Origin: an uncultured Prochlorococcus sp. | Lineage (GTDB): Bacteria > Cyanobacteriota > Cyanobacteriia > PCC-6307 > Cyanobiaceae | NCBI GenBank assembly: GCA_902571335.1 | Contig: CACGBT010000004.1 | Location: 1-64,000, forward strand | Length of the DNA stretch: 64,000 bases | Reading direction: 5' to 3' | Shown here: positions 36,109 to 47,137 of the stretch, piece after piece | Numbering within the stretch: position 1 is the stretch's first letter | Layout of the letters: every line of letters begins with the position of its first letter | Notes under the pieces: model-generated | Database searches by the model: none | Seen by the model: only the letters and a program-made list of their open reading frames with translations | What the model was told of the DNA's origin: nothing | Made by a program: the position numbers and the translations under genes

Positions 36109-36360
36109 TTAAACAGGTAATTCCATACCTGGATTACACTTTGACCATTTACCAAATTCATTTACAAAACTTTCACAAGATTGAACATCCCAATCAGTCT
36201 TATAATCACCATTATTATCTTTAACTATATTTATATGAATGAATGGTTTTTTTGCCTTAAAATCAGGTAGATCACAAATATGATCAACATCATGATTATT
36301 CTCAACATCATGATAAGTGATACATCTATCAACCCATTTACAGTTGATGCAAATGCACAT
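36109..36360 (-). CDS. ycf34: Ycf34, cysteine-rich (Fe-S) protein
   Basis: The 83-residue protein from the ATG at 36358-36360 begins MCICINCKWVDRCITYHDVE, the Ycf34 signature with four closely spaced cysteines (C2, C4, C7, C13), and ends in the DVQSCESFVNEFGKWSKCNP block. Synechocystis Ycf34 binds an Fe-S cluster and supports photosynthetic electron transport. A longer in-frame start adds 23 hydrophobic residues that the family lacks, so it is rejected. The start codon is 14 bases from the divergent CCA-adding gene. Confidence 0.88.
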   Translation of the reverse strand: MCICINCKWVDRCITYHDVENNHDVDHICDLPDFKAKKPFIHINIVKDNNGDYKTDWDVQSCESFVNEFGKWSKCNPGMELPV

Positions 36361-36374
36361 AATAAAAAAATAAT

Positions 36375-37592
36375 ATGAAAAATAGCATTCTCTCAGATCA
36401 TACACTAATAATTGATGAATTAGAAACAAGTATAAAATTTCATAATTTGGATTTTATATTAGGTTTTTTACCTAAAGGATCATATTTGGTTGGTGGTTAC
36501 ATTAGGGATATTATTTTAGGTAGAGAACCTGAAAAGTTAGATGTTGATATCGTGGTACCTTTTAATGCAATTGAAATTGGGAAAAAGATTGCGGATAATA
36601 TTGGATCAAAATTTATAATTTTAGATGAGAACAGAGAAGTAGTAAGAATTATTCTTAATCATATTTATATTGATATTGCTAATCAGATTTCATCTACGAT
36701 AGAAGGTGATTTGAGCTCTAGAGACTTTTCAATTAATTCAATCGCTTTTTTATTTGATAAGAAGTGTTTGTTTGATCCATTAAATGGTCTTAAAGATCTA
36801 GAGATTTCTTTGCTTAGAACTCACTCTGAAAACAACTTACTAAATGATCCTTTACGAATATTAAGATGTTTTCGATTTGTTTCAGAATTGAATTTTAAAA
36901 TTGATCTGCATTTAATTACTTTTATTGAAAAAAATAAAGGGAAATTGCATCTTGTTGCTAAAGAGAGGATTAATTATGAAATACAGAAAATAGTACATGG
37001 AGCAAATGCTCTTAGTGCAGTATCGTTGATAAAAAAATTAAATATATTTGGAACTGATAATTTATTTGAAGATTCTTTTTTTTTGGATTTAGATAAAATT
37101 AATTATGCAGAACTTAATCAGGAAGAAAAAGAAAAATTTTTACCATCATTTTTTATCGCTCAAATTTTAGATGTTGTATCTTTAGAGAAACTTAAATTTA
37201 GTAAAGCTGAAATTACAAAAACTAAATTACTGCGAAAATGGCACTTTTTTTTGAAGAATAAAAATACAGCTCATCTAGATGAATTAGATAGATTTAAATT
37301 ACATCAAGAATTAGAGATGTTTCTTCCATCTTTTATTTTTTATTTACCTCAAAATTTAAGATTTGATTGGCTAAAAAGATGGCGTGATAAGGAAGATAAA
37401 TTATTTCATCCCTCAAATTTACTTAATGGCGATGTAATCAAAAAAAATTTAAAAATTGAGGATGGACCTATCTTAGGCGATCTTTTACAGTATCTTTCAA
37501 AGGAGCTTGCATATAAAAGATTGAATAATTTTGATGAAGCTATTTATAAAGCTTCGCAATGGATCGAACAAAATGCACCAAAATGTGATTAA
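36375..37592 (+). CDS. cca: CCA-adding tRNA nucleotidyltransferase / poly(A) polymerase family
   Basis: This class II nucleotidyltransferase has 405 residues. It has the GG motif in LVGGYIRDIILGREPEKLD, the catalytic DVDIV that follows, RDFSINSIAF and the arginine-rich DPLRILRCFRFVSEL. It adds or repairs the 3' CCA of tRNAs; the tRNA-Asn in this window lacks an encoded CCA, so such an enzyme is required. A poly(A) polymerase role cannot be excluded by sequence alone. Confidence 0.87.
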   Translation: MKNSILSDHTLIIDELETSIKFHNLDFILGFLPKGSYLVGGYIRDIILGREPEKLDVDIVVPFNAIEIGKKIADNIGSKFIILDENREVVRIILNHIYIDIANQISSTIEGDLSSRDFSINSIAFLFDKKCLFDPLNGLKDLEISLLRTHSENNLLNDPLRILRCFRFVSELNFKIDLHLITFIEKNKGKLHLVAKERINYEIQKIVHGANALSAVSLIKKLNIFGTDNLFEDSFFLDLDKINYAELNQEEKEKFLPSFFIAQILDVVSLEKLKFSKAEITKTKLLRKWHFFLKNKNTAHLDELDRFKLHQELEMFLPSFIFYLPQNLRFDWLKRWRDKEDKLFHPSNLLNGDVIKKNLKIEDGPILGDLLQYLSKELAYKRLNNFDEAIYKASQWIEQNAPKCD

Positions 37593-37650
37593 ATACACTT
37601 AGCTTAGTTTTGTTTAGAAGTTCAGACTTCAAAATCATTTTTAAAAATTT

Positions 37651-38070
37651 ATGAGTATTCGTATTTACATTGGCAACTTACCACAAGGATTTAATCCAAA
37701 AGAATTTGATAAGATTTTAAAATCAGTTTCTGATTCTATTAGATTTAAAGCAGTTTTAGATAAGGAAACTAAGGAATATAGAGGTTTTGGTTTTGCTACA
37801 ACAAACAATGAAGAGAATGCTAATTTATTAATTCAAAAATTAAATGGTTTTGAATATAATGGTTCTAAATTAAGAGTAGAATTATCAGAAAAGAAAGATT
37901 CTGCTTCAAATAAAAGAAATAGCGGAAACTTAAACAAGAACAAAAAAAGGAAAGATTTCAAGAAAATTGTGCATAGTGATGCCCCAAATCTTGAGGCGCC
38001 TGATCCAAGATGGGCTGGAGAACTATCCAAATTAAAAGATTTATTGGCTAACCAGAAGACTCCTGCTTAA
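37651..38070 (+). CDS. RRM-type RNA-binding protein
   Basis: The 139-residue protein has one RNA recognition motif (residues 2-80) with RNP2 (IYIGNLP) and RNP1 (YRGFGFATT). A basic, low-complexity linker follows (KKDSASNKRNSGNLNKNKKR) and then a conserved acidic tail (PNLEAPDPRWAGELSKLKDL). Cyanobacterial Rbp proteins of this kind affect RNA stability, cold response and, in Synechocystis, thylakoid mRNA placement. It ends one base before the convergent crtB stop. Confidence 0.9.
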   Translation: MSIRIYIGNLPQGFNPKEFDKILKSVSDSIRFKAVLDKETKEYRGFGFATTNNEENANLLIQKLNGFEYNGSKLRVELSEKKDSASNKRNSGNLNKNKKRKDFKKIVHSDAPNLEAPDPRWAGELSKLKDLLANQKTPA

Positions 38071-38979
38071 CTACTTAATTCGAGAAATTAAAAAAGATAT
38101 TGGAATCTCAAAAGCTTTCACTGAATTCTTTACAAAAGCTCTGTTATTAAAGACATCATAATCTAACCTTTCAATAGAATCTAAAATTCCTCTATAGAGA
38201 CGTAAAGATGTCCAAACAGGCCACCTCGCGTCAGAAGATAACCACTTAATTCCATCTTCAGACTTTTGGAACCAATCACGCGCTCTTGTTAATTGAAAGA
38301 TCATCAGTTCCTTCCACTGATTGTTGATTTCTCCGTTTAAAAGTTCTTCTTCAGAATAATTAAATTTTTCAATATCAGCTTGTGGGATATAAATTCTCCC
38401 TCGGTGTCTATCTTCTCCTACATCTCTCAATATATTTGTTAATTGATTTGCAATTCCTAGAGCTATAGCTGCTTCAGAGGGATCAGGTTTAGCACTCCAT
38501 GGTGCCGATGTATAAGCGCTATCAATCCCCATGACATTCTGAGTCATTAAGCCAACAGTACCTGCGACTCTATAGCAATAGAGTTTCAATTCATCAAAAT
38601 CTTTGTATCTAAATTTATTAAGATCCATTCTCTGACCATCAATCATGTCTAGATATGGTTGAATACTTTGTGGATATTTTTCGATCGTATCAAATAAAAC
38701 TGAATCTAATTCAGATTTAATCTTCCCTTTAAATACATTCTTTGTATTTTCTTCCCATTCATCTAAATTGTCTGAAAGTTCATCTTGAGATTTAGTTGAA
38801 GCTTCTTCACTATCCATGATTTCATCTGTTCTTCTGCACCATACATAAATAGCCCAAATAGCTTTTCTCTTTTCTGGTGGTAATAGAAGAGTTCCCAAGT
38901 AGAAGGTTTTAGCCCATTGTTGGGTTTCTTTACGGCATATCTCGTATGCTTGATCTAGTTGAGAAATTGACTTTTTCAA
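38071..38979 (-). CDS. crtB: Phytoene synthase
   Basis: CrtB joins two geranylgeranyl diphosphates into 15-cis-phytoene. The 302-residue protein has both aspartate-rich motifs: DEIMD (in VWCRRTDEIMDSEE) and DVGED (in ANQLTNILRDVGEDRHRGR). It also has the AGTVGLMTQNVMG region of squalene/phytoene synthases. It is 35 bases downstream of phytoene desaturase on the same strand, forming the usual cyanobacterial pds-crtB operon. Confidence 0.95.
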   Translation of the reverse strand: MKKSISQLDQAYEICRKETQQWAKTFYLGTLLLPPEKRKAIWAIYVWCRRTDEIMDSEEASTKSQDELSDNLDEWEENTKNVFKGKIKSELDSVLFDTIEKYPQSIQPYLDMIDGQRMDLNKFRYKDFDELKLYCYRVAGTVGLMTQNVMGIDSAYTSAPWSAKPDPSEAAIALGIANQLTNILRDVGEDRHRGRIYIPQADIEKFNYSEEELLNGEINNQWKELMIFQLTRARDWFQKSEDGIKWLSSDARWPVWTSLRLYRGILDSIERLDYDVFNNRAFVKNSVKAFEIPISFLISRIK

Positions 38980-39014
38980 AAAGTTTTAGCTAAATTTAGT
39001 AATTTTTAATGTTA

Positions 39015-40454
<1,440 letters not shown>

Positions 40455-40502
40455 TTAAAGTTAGAACATATTAGTTTTTTTCGTTGATTATTTCGCAAAA
40501 TT

Positions 40503-40850
40503 ATGGAAAAAATGCTTTTAAAATCTACAACTCGACATGTAAGAATTTTTACAGCTGAAGTAGTTGATAAAGAATTAAAGTTTCATCCCACAAAATTGAC
40601 ACTTGATTTAGATCCCGATAACGAATTTATTTGGAACGAAGATTCTCTAAATAAAGTAAATAAAAAATTCAATGACTTAATTAAAGAAAGAGTAGGAAAG
40701 AATTTAGATGATTATGAACTTCGAAAGATAGGATCAGAAATCGAAGGTTTAATCAAATTTCTGCTTCAAAATGGTGAGCTAAGTTATAACCCTGATTGTA
40801 GAGTAATGAATTATTCAATGGGTTTACCAAAGACAAATGAAGTGCTGTGA
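40503..40850 (+). CDS. ndhM: NDH-1 subunit M
   Basis: NdhM is a hydrophilic subunit of oxygenic NDH-1 at the junction of the peripheral arm. The 115-residue sequence has [20 protein letters not shown] near the start and the [20 protein letters not shown] ending, both diagnostic of NdhM. Its TGA overlaps the GTG start of the DUF3172 gene by four bases (GTGA), so the pair is coupled. Confidence 0.93.
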   Translation: MEKMLLKSTTRHVRIFTAEVVDKELKFHPTKLTLDLDPDNEFIWNEDSLNKVNKKFNDLIKERVGKNLDDYELRKIGSEIEGLIKFLLQNGELSYNPDCRVMNYSMGLPKTNEVL

Positions 40851-41470
40851 ATAGATCATCCTCAAATAGAAGACCAAGGAGAGATTCAAATAGAAGTTAT
40901 TATCCTCCTAATTCAAGAAATTTGGATTCGTATGGTCAAAGAAATAGCAGATTGCCTGCTTCTTCTGAACAAAAGATTAACTTCAGTACAGGAACCATTG
41001 CTGTACTTGCAGGAGTACTAATTTTAGGAGTTGGTATTGGGAGCGCTATTACAAGTACAACAGATGGCGGACAGGGAAATATAGCTAGTCAACAACAATT
41101 AGATATGGCTGTTCCAGATCCTGAATTTTGCAGGCAATGGGGAGCTAGTGCTTTTGTAATTGATGTTGAAATGTATACAACTTTGAATCCATCAACTAGT
41201 TTTGTAACGCAACCAGCTCTCCAACCAGGTTGTGTCATTAGAAGAGAGAATTGGACAGTTTTACAAAAACAGGGTGCAATAAGTAATGAAGATGTAAGAG
41301 AATGTAAGCAGAGGATGAATACTTTTGCTTATATTGGATCTATTAGAGACAAGCCAATAGTTAAGTGCGTTTATCAGACTGATGTAAATGAAAATAAATT
41401 TATAATAAAAGGCGATGGACAAGCCGAAGACGGAGGCGTTGGAATTAACAAAGAAGCAATTCAGTTTTGA
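40847..41470 (+). CDS. DUF3172 membrane-anchored protein
   Basis: This 207-residue protein starts with a GTG inside the end of ndhM. A basic, Ser/Asn/Arg-rich cytosolic segment (1-45) precedes one membrane helix (about 48-68: [20 protein letters not shown]) and an exported domain. That domain has the DUF3172 pattern [20 protein letters not shown] and four cysteines. Function is unknown; coupling to ndhM is suggestive of a thylakoid role. It ends six bases before the convergent rbcR stop. Confidence 0.8.
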   Translation: MNRSSSNRRPRRDSNRSYYPPNSRNLDSYGQRNSRLPASSEQKINFSTGTIAVLAGVLILGVGIGSAITSTTDGGQGNIASQQQLDMAVPDPEFCRQWGASAFVIDVEMYTTLNPSTSFVTQPALQPGCVIRRENWTVLQKQGAISNEDVRECKQRMNTFAYIGSIRDKPIVKCVYQTDVNENKFIIKGDGQAEDGGVGINKEAIQF

Positions 41471-41476
41471 TCAAAA

Positions 41477-42421
41477 TTATATATGCCTTAGAGGGCTTTC
41501 TAAACTAGCAAACTGCGGCAGAATATTCTTCTTAAATACTTCTGATGCTCTTGATGTATATCTTGATGGATTAGTAATTAATTTGAGTTCTCTCTTAACT
41601 TCTAAGTCAGCAACAAATGCTTTATGGATTGTTCCAGCCGATAATTCTCTTTCAATAGAAACAACAGGCAGAAAAGAAGCTCCTAAACCAGATTGAACTG
41701 CATTCTTGATTGCTTCAAGAGAGTTAAGTTCCATCTCAATTTTTAGTCTTTGAATATCAAGCCCAGAATCTTGAAGAAGTTTGTCAACAACTTTTCTTGT
41801 TGTAGATTGAGAATCTAATGTCACAAAATTTAATTTGTATAAGTCTTCTTTTAAAAGCTCTTTTTTCGAAGACAGTTTGTGTTTGGAAGGTAAAACTAAT
41901 GCTAATTCATCTGTGGCATAGGGAATTACTTGCAACAAATTCTCTAAATCTCCAGGTAATTGTCCGCCAATAATGGCTAAGTCAATTTGTCCATTCGCGA
42001 CACTCCAACCAGTTCTTCTAGTACTATGAACTTGAAGTTGAACGGATACATCTGGGTATTTCTGTCTAAATAGTCCTATCATTCTTGGCATTAAATAGGT
42101 CCCCGTTGTTTGGCTGGCTCCAATTACAAGAGTTCCACCTTTTAAGCTATTTAAATCTTCAATAGCTTTGCAAGCCTCGTCGCATTGATTCAAAATTCGT
42201 TCGCAATATTCAAGTAATAATCTCCCTGCTTCAGTTAATAGAGCCTTCCTGCCACCCCTGTCGAATATTGTGATTTCAAGTTGTTTTTCTAGATTTTGTA
42301 TTTGTAAACTAACGGCAGGTTGGGTTACATATAATAGATCCGCAGCTTTTTTAAAACTTCCTTGAGCTGCTATAGCTTTTAGTATTCTTAATTGGTCGAG
42401 TGTAAATGGTAATTCTGGCAT
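41477..42421 (-). CDS. rbcR: LysR-type regulator RbcR (Ycf30)
   Basis: The 314-residue LysR-type regulator has an N-terminal winged helix-turn-helix (residues 5-64: [20 protein letters not shown] and the [14 protein letters not shown] recognition helix). An effector domain follows ([20 protein letters not shown]). The full pattern is that of RbcR/CbbR/Ycf30, a controller of RuBisCO and carbon-fixation genes that senses Calvin-cycle metabolites or NADPH. The 83-base divergent region with Z-ISO contains paired palindromes that could be its operator. Confidence 0.88.
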   Translation of the reverse strand: MPELPFTLDQLRILKAIAAQGSFKKAADLLYVTQPAVSLQIQNLEKQLEITIFDRGGRKALLTEAGRLLLEYCERILNQCDEACKAIEDLNSLKGGTLVIGASQTTGTYLMPRMIGLFRQKYPDVSVQLQVHSTRRTGWSVANGQIDLAIIGGQLPGDLENLLQVIPYATDELALVLPSKHKLSSKKELLKEDLYKLNFVTLDSQSTTRKVVDKLLQDSGLDIQRLKIEMELNSLEAIKNAVQSGLGASFLPVVSIERELSAGTIHKAFVADLEVKRELKLITNPSRYTSRASEVFKKNILPQFASLESPLRHI

Positions 42422-42450
42422 CTATTGTGCCTACAATTAATTATAATTCT

Positions 42451-42480
42451 AATGCTTAGAAGCATTCTTGTTAAGAACAA
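42451..42480. promoter_or_regulatory. Adjacent palindromes, candidate RbcR operator
   Basis: AATGCTT-AG-AAGCATT (42451-42466) is a perfect palindrome. Next to it TTCTT-GTT-AAGAA (42465-42477) and the overlapping TTGTT-AAG-AACAA (42468-42480) form further dyads. They are centred between divergent rbcR and the carotene isomerase gene, where LysR regulators commonly bind. Binding by RbcR is inference. Confidence 0.45.
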
Positions 42481-42504
42481 AAATTATTTGAATAAATTCA
42501 ATAT

Positions 42505-43233
42505 ATGGATACTCATAAAACTTCTCTAATAATCTTACTTTTGATTTTCATTTTTGCGGTAATTCATAGTGGGGGAGCCGCGTTAAGAATTCAAGCAGAA
42601 TCTATTATGGGTCCAAGATTATGGCGTTTGTGTTTTGTTTTTTTAAGTTTGCCTTCTGCAATTGTCTTGATTAGTTATTTTTTAGCCCATAGATATGATG
42701 GAATCAGATTATGGAATTTACAGGGTAATAATTTTGTTTTTATTATCGTTTGGCTCTTAACTGCGATAAGTTTTTTATTTTTATATCCCGCAACTTACAA
42801 TTTGCTAGAAATTCCGTCGGTTTTAAAACCTAAAGTACGAATTTACGGAACTGGAATAATGCGAATAACAAGACATCCGCAAGCATTTGGTCAAATAATT
42901 TGGTGTTTTGCTCATACTTTATGGATTGGAACATCATTTACGTTGATAACTTCTGTTGGCTTAATTTTGCATCATCTTTTTGCAATTTGGCATGGGGATA
43001 AGAGATTAGCAAATAGATTTGGAGAAGAATTTGAAAATTTTAAAAAAAATACTTCCATAATCCCTTTCATGGCAATACTTAAGGGGAGGCAAGAATTTAA
43101 GATTAAAGAATTTTTTAGGTTATCTCAACTTGGTATATTAATTGCAATAGGCGTACTTTGGTGGTCTCATCAATATATAAATATTGCTGTTAAAACATTT
43201 AATTCATCATTTTTGTCTGAATTTTTCAATTGA
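42505..43233 (+). CDS. 15-cis-zeta-carotene isomerase (Z-ISO, NnrU family)
   Basis: The 242-residue protein with about six membrane helices is often labelled NnrU, but it closely follows plant Z-ISO: VIHSGGAALRIQAESIMGPR, LSLPSAIVLISYF with HRYDGIRLWNLQG, LYPATYNLLEIPSVLKPK, GIMRITRHPQAFGQIIWCFA, and HHLFAIWHGDKRL. Z-ISO is a haem b enzyme that isomerises the 15-cis bond of the Pds product before Zds acts. Pds, Zds and CrtB are all in this window, which supports the call over denitrification-related NnrU. Confidence 0.85.
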   Translation: MDTHKTSLIILLLIFIFAVIHSGGAALRIQAESIMGPRLWRLCFVFLSLPSAIVLISYFLAHRYDGIRLWNLQGNNFVFIIVWLLTAISFLFLYPATYNLLEIPSVLKPKVRIYGTGIMRITRHPQAFGQIIWCFAHTLWIGTSFTLITSVGLILHHLFAIWHGDKRLANRFGEEFENFKKNTSIIPFMAILKGRQEFKIKEFFRLSQLGILIAIGVLWWSHQYINIAVKTFNSSFLSEFFN

Positions 43234-43266
43234 CAGTTTAAAATCAAATTAAAAGTTTTTTTAAAA

Positions 43267-45288
43267 ATGCCGCAAGCTTCAGAAATTGCCTGGTTAATTC
43301 CTGTTTTCCCACTTATTGGAGCAGTGCTTTCTGGCTTAGGACTAATAAGCATCAACAAGAAAATTAATAATTCAAGAGAAGTTGTTTCTGTAGGTCTAAT
43401 TTCTTTCGTTGGGATTTCTGCAGTAATTAGTTATAAAGCTCTAATTGAACAAGTTAATGGTTATCAATCAGTAGAAAAATTATTTGTATGGGCCAATGCT
43501 GGGGATTTCACAATTCCAATGGGATTTGTTCTTGATCCTTTGGGGAGTGTAATGCTTGCGTTAGTAACCACAATAACTTTGCTGGTAATGATTTACTCTC
43601 ATGGTTATATGGCGCATGACAAAGGTTATGTAAGATTTTTTACATATCTAGCATTATTTAGTAGTTCAATGATGGGATTAATAGTAAGTCCGAATTTATT
43701 AGAAATTTATGTTTTTTGGGAATTAGTTGGGATGTGTTCCTACTTATTGGTTGGTTTTTGGTATGACAGGGATGGCGCAGCACACGCTGCACAAAAAGCA
43801 TTTGTTGTTAATAGAGTGGGTGATTTTGGATTATTACTAGGAATTCTTGGTTTATTTTGGGCTACAAATAGTTTTGATTTTAATGAAATAGCTACTGGAA
43901 TTTCTCAATCCATATCTGACAATTCTATACCCATTTGGGCTGCATTATTGCTTTGTTTTTTAGTTTTTCTTGGGCCAATGGCAAAATCTGCTCAGTTTCC
44001 CCTTCATGTGTGGTTGCCTGATGCGATGGAAGGTCCCACTCCTATTTCTGCACTTATCCATGCTGCGACAATGGTGGCAGCAGGAATATTTCTTGTAGCA
44101 AGACTTCAACCTTTGTATGCAATATTCCCTTCTATTCAGTTCATTATTGCTTTAGTTGGCACTATTACCTGCTTTTTAGGAGCCTCTATAGCTTTGACTC
44201 AAATGGATTTAAAAAAAGGTTTAGCGTATAGCACAGTTTCTCAACTTGGTTATATGATGCTCGCAATGGGTTGTGGAGCACCAGTAGCAGGAATTTTTCA
44301 TTTAGTTACTCATGCTTGCTTTAAAGCAATGCTATTTTTGGGATCGGGTTCAGTAATACATGCTATGGAAGAAGTAGTTGGCCATCAGCCTGTATTAGCT
44401 CAAGATATGAGATTGATGGGCGGTTTAAGAAAAAAAATGCCATATACATCAACAACATTTTTAATAGGTTGTATTGCAATTAGTGGAATTCCCCCATTAG
44501 CAGGTTTTTGGAGTAAAGACGAAATACTTGGAAATGCCTTTATATCATTTCCAGCTTTTTGGTTTGTAGGCTTTCTAACAGCTGGCATGACTGCTTTTTA
44601 TATGTTTAGGCTTTATTTCTTGACATTTGAAGGAGATTTCAGAGGGGAGAATAAAGAATTGCAAAAAGATCTTCTAATAGCCTCTAAAACAAACCTTGAT
44701 GAAGAAAATGAAGATGAGCATGAAGAACATGGCTCTATTCATGAGTCACCCTGGTCAATGACATTTCCCTTGGTATTTCTAGCTGTACCGTCTGTAATTA
44801 TAGGTTTTATGGGACTTCCATGGGATAGCAAAATTGCAAATTTACTAGATCCTGAAGAAGCAGAGACTGCTGCAAAAGCCTTCGAATTAAAAGAATTTTT
44901 ACCTTTAGCAATTGCTTCAGTACTTATTGCATCAGTTGGAATAATTATTGCTTATCAGGCATATTTTTTGAAAAAAATTAATTTGTCACTTTTATTTGCC
45001 GAAAAGTTTCCTAGCATCAATCAATTTTTATCCAATAAATGGTATTTAGATGATATTAATGAAAAACTTTTTGTTAAGGGTAGTAGAAAACTTGCTAAAG
45101 AAGTCTTAGAGGTTGATTCTAAGGTTGTTGATGGTGTTGTAAATCTTACTGGACTTGTAACTTTAGGTAGTGGAGAAGGTTTAAAATATTTTGAGACTGG
45201 TAGGGCTCAATTTTATGCGCTTATTGTTTTTGGAGGTGTAATTCTACTAGTTGCTATATTTGGTTTTCAGTCTCCTCAAGTATCTTAA
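43267..45288 (+). CDS. ndhF: NDH-1 subunit 5 (NdhF)
   Basis: NdhF is the distal proton-pumping antiporter-like subunit with the long lateral helix. The 673-residue, highly hydrophobic protein has the antiporter core AKSAQFPLHVWLPDAMEGPTP followed by SALIHAATMVAAG, KKGLAYSTVSQLGYM and the extended C-terminal region. Lacking an adjacent cupA/cupB-type gene, it fits the respiratory/cyclic NdhF1 form. It is 85 bases upstream of ndhD on the same strand. Confidence 0.95.
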   Translation: MPQASEIAWLIPVFPLIGAVLSGLGLISINKKINNSREVVSVGLISFVGISAVISYKALIEQVNGYQSVEKLFVWANAGDFTIPMGFVLDPLGSVMLALVTTITLLVMIYSHGYMAHDKGYVRFFTYLALFSSSMMGLIVSPNLLEIYVFWELVGMCSYLLVGFWYDRDGAAHAAQKAFVVNRVGDFGLLLGILGLFWATNSFDFNEIATGISQSISDNSIPIWAALLLCFLVFLGPMAKSAQFPLHVWLPDAMEGPTPISALIHAATMVAAGIFLVARLQPLYAIFPSIQFIIALVGTITCFLGASIALTQMDLKKGLAYSTVSQLGYMMLAMGCGAPVAGIFHLVTHACFKAMLFLGSGSVIHAMEEVVGHQPVLAQDMRLMGGLRKKMPYTSTTFLIGCIAISGIPPLAGFWSKDEILGNAFISFPAFWFVGFLTAGMTAFYMFRLYFLTFEGDFRGENKELQKDLLIASKTNLDEENEDEHEEHGSIHESPWSMTFPLVFLAVPSVIIGFMGLPWDSKIANLLDPEEAETAAKAFELKEFLPLAIASVLIASVGIIIAYQAYFLKKINLSLLFAEKFPSINQFLSNKWYLDDINEKLFVKGSRKLAKEVLEVDSKVVDGVVNLTGLVTLGSGEGLKYFETGRAQFYALIVFGGVILLVAIFGFQSPQVS

Positions 45289-45409
45289 TTACAATTGTGT
45301 GTCTTCACTGTCTATTGGGGTGAAAAAATACAGAAAATTTCTAGACTTTATTTAAGATAAACTTCTTATTAAATTGAGTACTTATTTTTATACACATTTT
45401 GCGACAGAA

Positions 45410-47014
45410 ATGTTGGGAACTTTGGGAGCTGGATTGTCTAATTTTCCTTGGTTATCTGCTTCAATTTTATTTCCAATTGGTAGTGCATTTGTGATACCTT
45501 TTTTCCCAGATAAAGGAGATGGCAAAGAGGTAAGGTGGTATGCATTGTCTATTGCATTAATAACTTTTTTAATAACTGTAGGTTCATATATAAATGGCTT
45601 TGATATTAGTAATGAAAATGTTCAACTGAAAGAGAATATCAGTTGGCTTCCTGATTTAGGTCTTACTTGGTCTGTTGGCGCTGATGGCATGTCTATGCCG
45701 TTAATATTATTGACTAGTTTTATAACTGCTTTAGCAGTTCTTGCTGCATGGCCAGTCAGGTTCAAGTCAAAGTTATTTTTCTTTTTGATATTGGTTATGG
45801 ATGGTGGGCAAATAGCTGTTTTTGCAGTACAAGATATGCTTTTATTCTTTCTAACTTGGGAACTTGAGTTAATTCCCGTTTATTTATTACTGGCTATATG
45901 GGGTGGCAAAAATCGACAATATGCAGCAACAAAATTCATTATTTATACAGCTGGCAGTTCTATCTTCATTCTTCTGGCAGCGTTAGCAATGGGTTTCTAT
46001 GGTACAGAAATTCCTAATTTTGAGTTTTCTCACTTGGCAGCTCAAGATTTTAGTCAAAAATTTCAAATATTATGTTATGTAGGGCTTTTAATTGCATTTG
46101 GAGTGAAACTACCAATTGTACCTCTTCATACTTGGCTTCCAGATGCTCATGGAGAGGCTACCGCTCCTGTTCATATGCTTCTAGCAGGAATTTTATTAAA
46201 GATGGGAGGATATGCTCTTTTAAGATTTAATGCACAATTATTACCGGTTGCTCATGCTCAATTTGCCCCATTATTAATAGTTCTTGGGGCAGTCAATATA
46301 ATTTATGCTGCATTAACTTCTTTTGCTCAAAGAAATCTTAAAAGAAAAATTGCATACAGTTCGATAAGTCATATGGGTTTCGTTCTTATTGGTATAGGGA
46401 GTTTTAGTAGCCTTGGAACAAGCGGAGCTATGCTGCAAATGGTTAGTCATGGATTAATAGGTGCAAGTTTATTTTTTCTTGTTGGTGCCACCTATGACAG
46501 AACAAAGACTCTTAAACTTGATGAAATGAGTGGCGTAGGACAAAAAATGAGAATAATGTTTGCCCTATGGACTGCGTGCTCTCTGGCTTCCCTGGCTTTG
46601 CCTGGTATGAGTGGATTTGTTTCCGAATTGATGGTATTTACAGGATTTGTTACCGATGAAGTATACACACTTCCGTTTAGGGTGGTGATGGCCTCTTTGG
46701 CTGCTATTGGTGTAATACTTACTCCTATTTATCTACTTTCAATGCTAAGAGAAATTTTCTTTGGTAAAGAAAATCCTAAATTAATCGCAGAACGAAAACT
46801 TATAGACGCAGAGCCAAGGGAAGTTTATATTATTGCTTGTTTACTTTTACCGATTATTGGAATAGGTTTATACCCTAGATTGGTTACTGAAAGTTATATT
46901 GCATCTATCAATAATTTGGTCGATCGAGATTTAAATGCAGTTAAAGGGGCTGTGAAAACAAATATTTTTTCAGGAACTAAAACAAATGAGATTCTAAAAG
47001 CTCCAACTATATAA
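45410..47014 (+). CDS. ndhD: NDH-1 subunit 4 (NdhD)
   Basis: NdhD is another antiporter-like proton-pumping subunit. The protein (534 residues from the ATG at 45410) has [20 protein letters not shown], the core [20 protein letters not shown] and [20 protein letters not shown]. An in-frame TTG at 45374 would add 12 residues; the ATG start ([14 protein letters not shown]) is preferred. The ndhF-ndhD pair is likely co-transcribed. Confidence 0.94.
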   Translation: MLGTLGAGLSNFPWLSASILFPIGSAFVIPFFPDKGDGKEVRWYALSIALITFLITVGSYINGFDISNENVQLKENISWLPDLGLTWSVGADGMSMPLILLTSFITALAVLAAWPVRFKSKLFFFLILVMDGGQIAVFAVQDMLLFFLTWELELIPVYLLLAIWGGKNRQYAATKFIIYTAGSSIFILLAALAMGFYGTEIPNFEFSHLAAQDFSQKFQILCYVGLLIAFGVKLPIVPLHTWLPDAHGEATAPVHMLLAGILLKMGGYALLRFNAQLLPVAHAQFAPLLIVLGAVNIIYAALTSFAQRNLKRKIAYSSISHMGFVLIGIGSFSSLGTSGAMLQMVSHGLIGASLFFLVGATYDRTKTLKLDEMSGVGQKMRIMFALWTACSLASLALPGMSGFVSELMVFTGFVTDEVYTLPFRVVMASLAAIGVILTPIYLLSMLREIFFGKENPKLIAERKLIDAEPREVYIIACLLLPIIGIGLYPRLVTESYIASINNLVDRDLNAVKGAVKTNIFSGTKTNEILKAPTI

Positions 47015-47137
47015 TTTTTAAAATTAATGCAATATTGTTTGGCATTAAATAATTAAGGGTATATCTTATGAATAGTTATTACCTATTTAAAAATATCTAA
47101 CTACGATCCTCTTCATAGACAACAATTAGGGCCTAGA

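Noticed and set aside
43267..47014. ndhF-ndhD as CO2-uptake NDH-1 (F3/D3 or F4/D4)
   Set aside because: No cupA/cupB-like gene follows and scpA is next; the respiratory/cyclic type is more likely.
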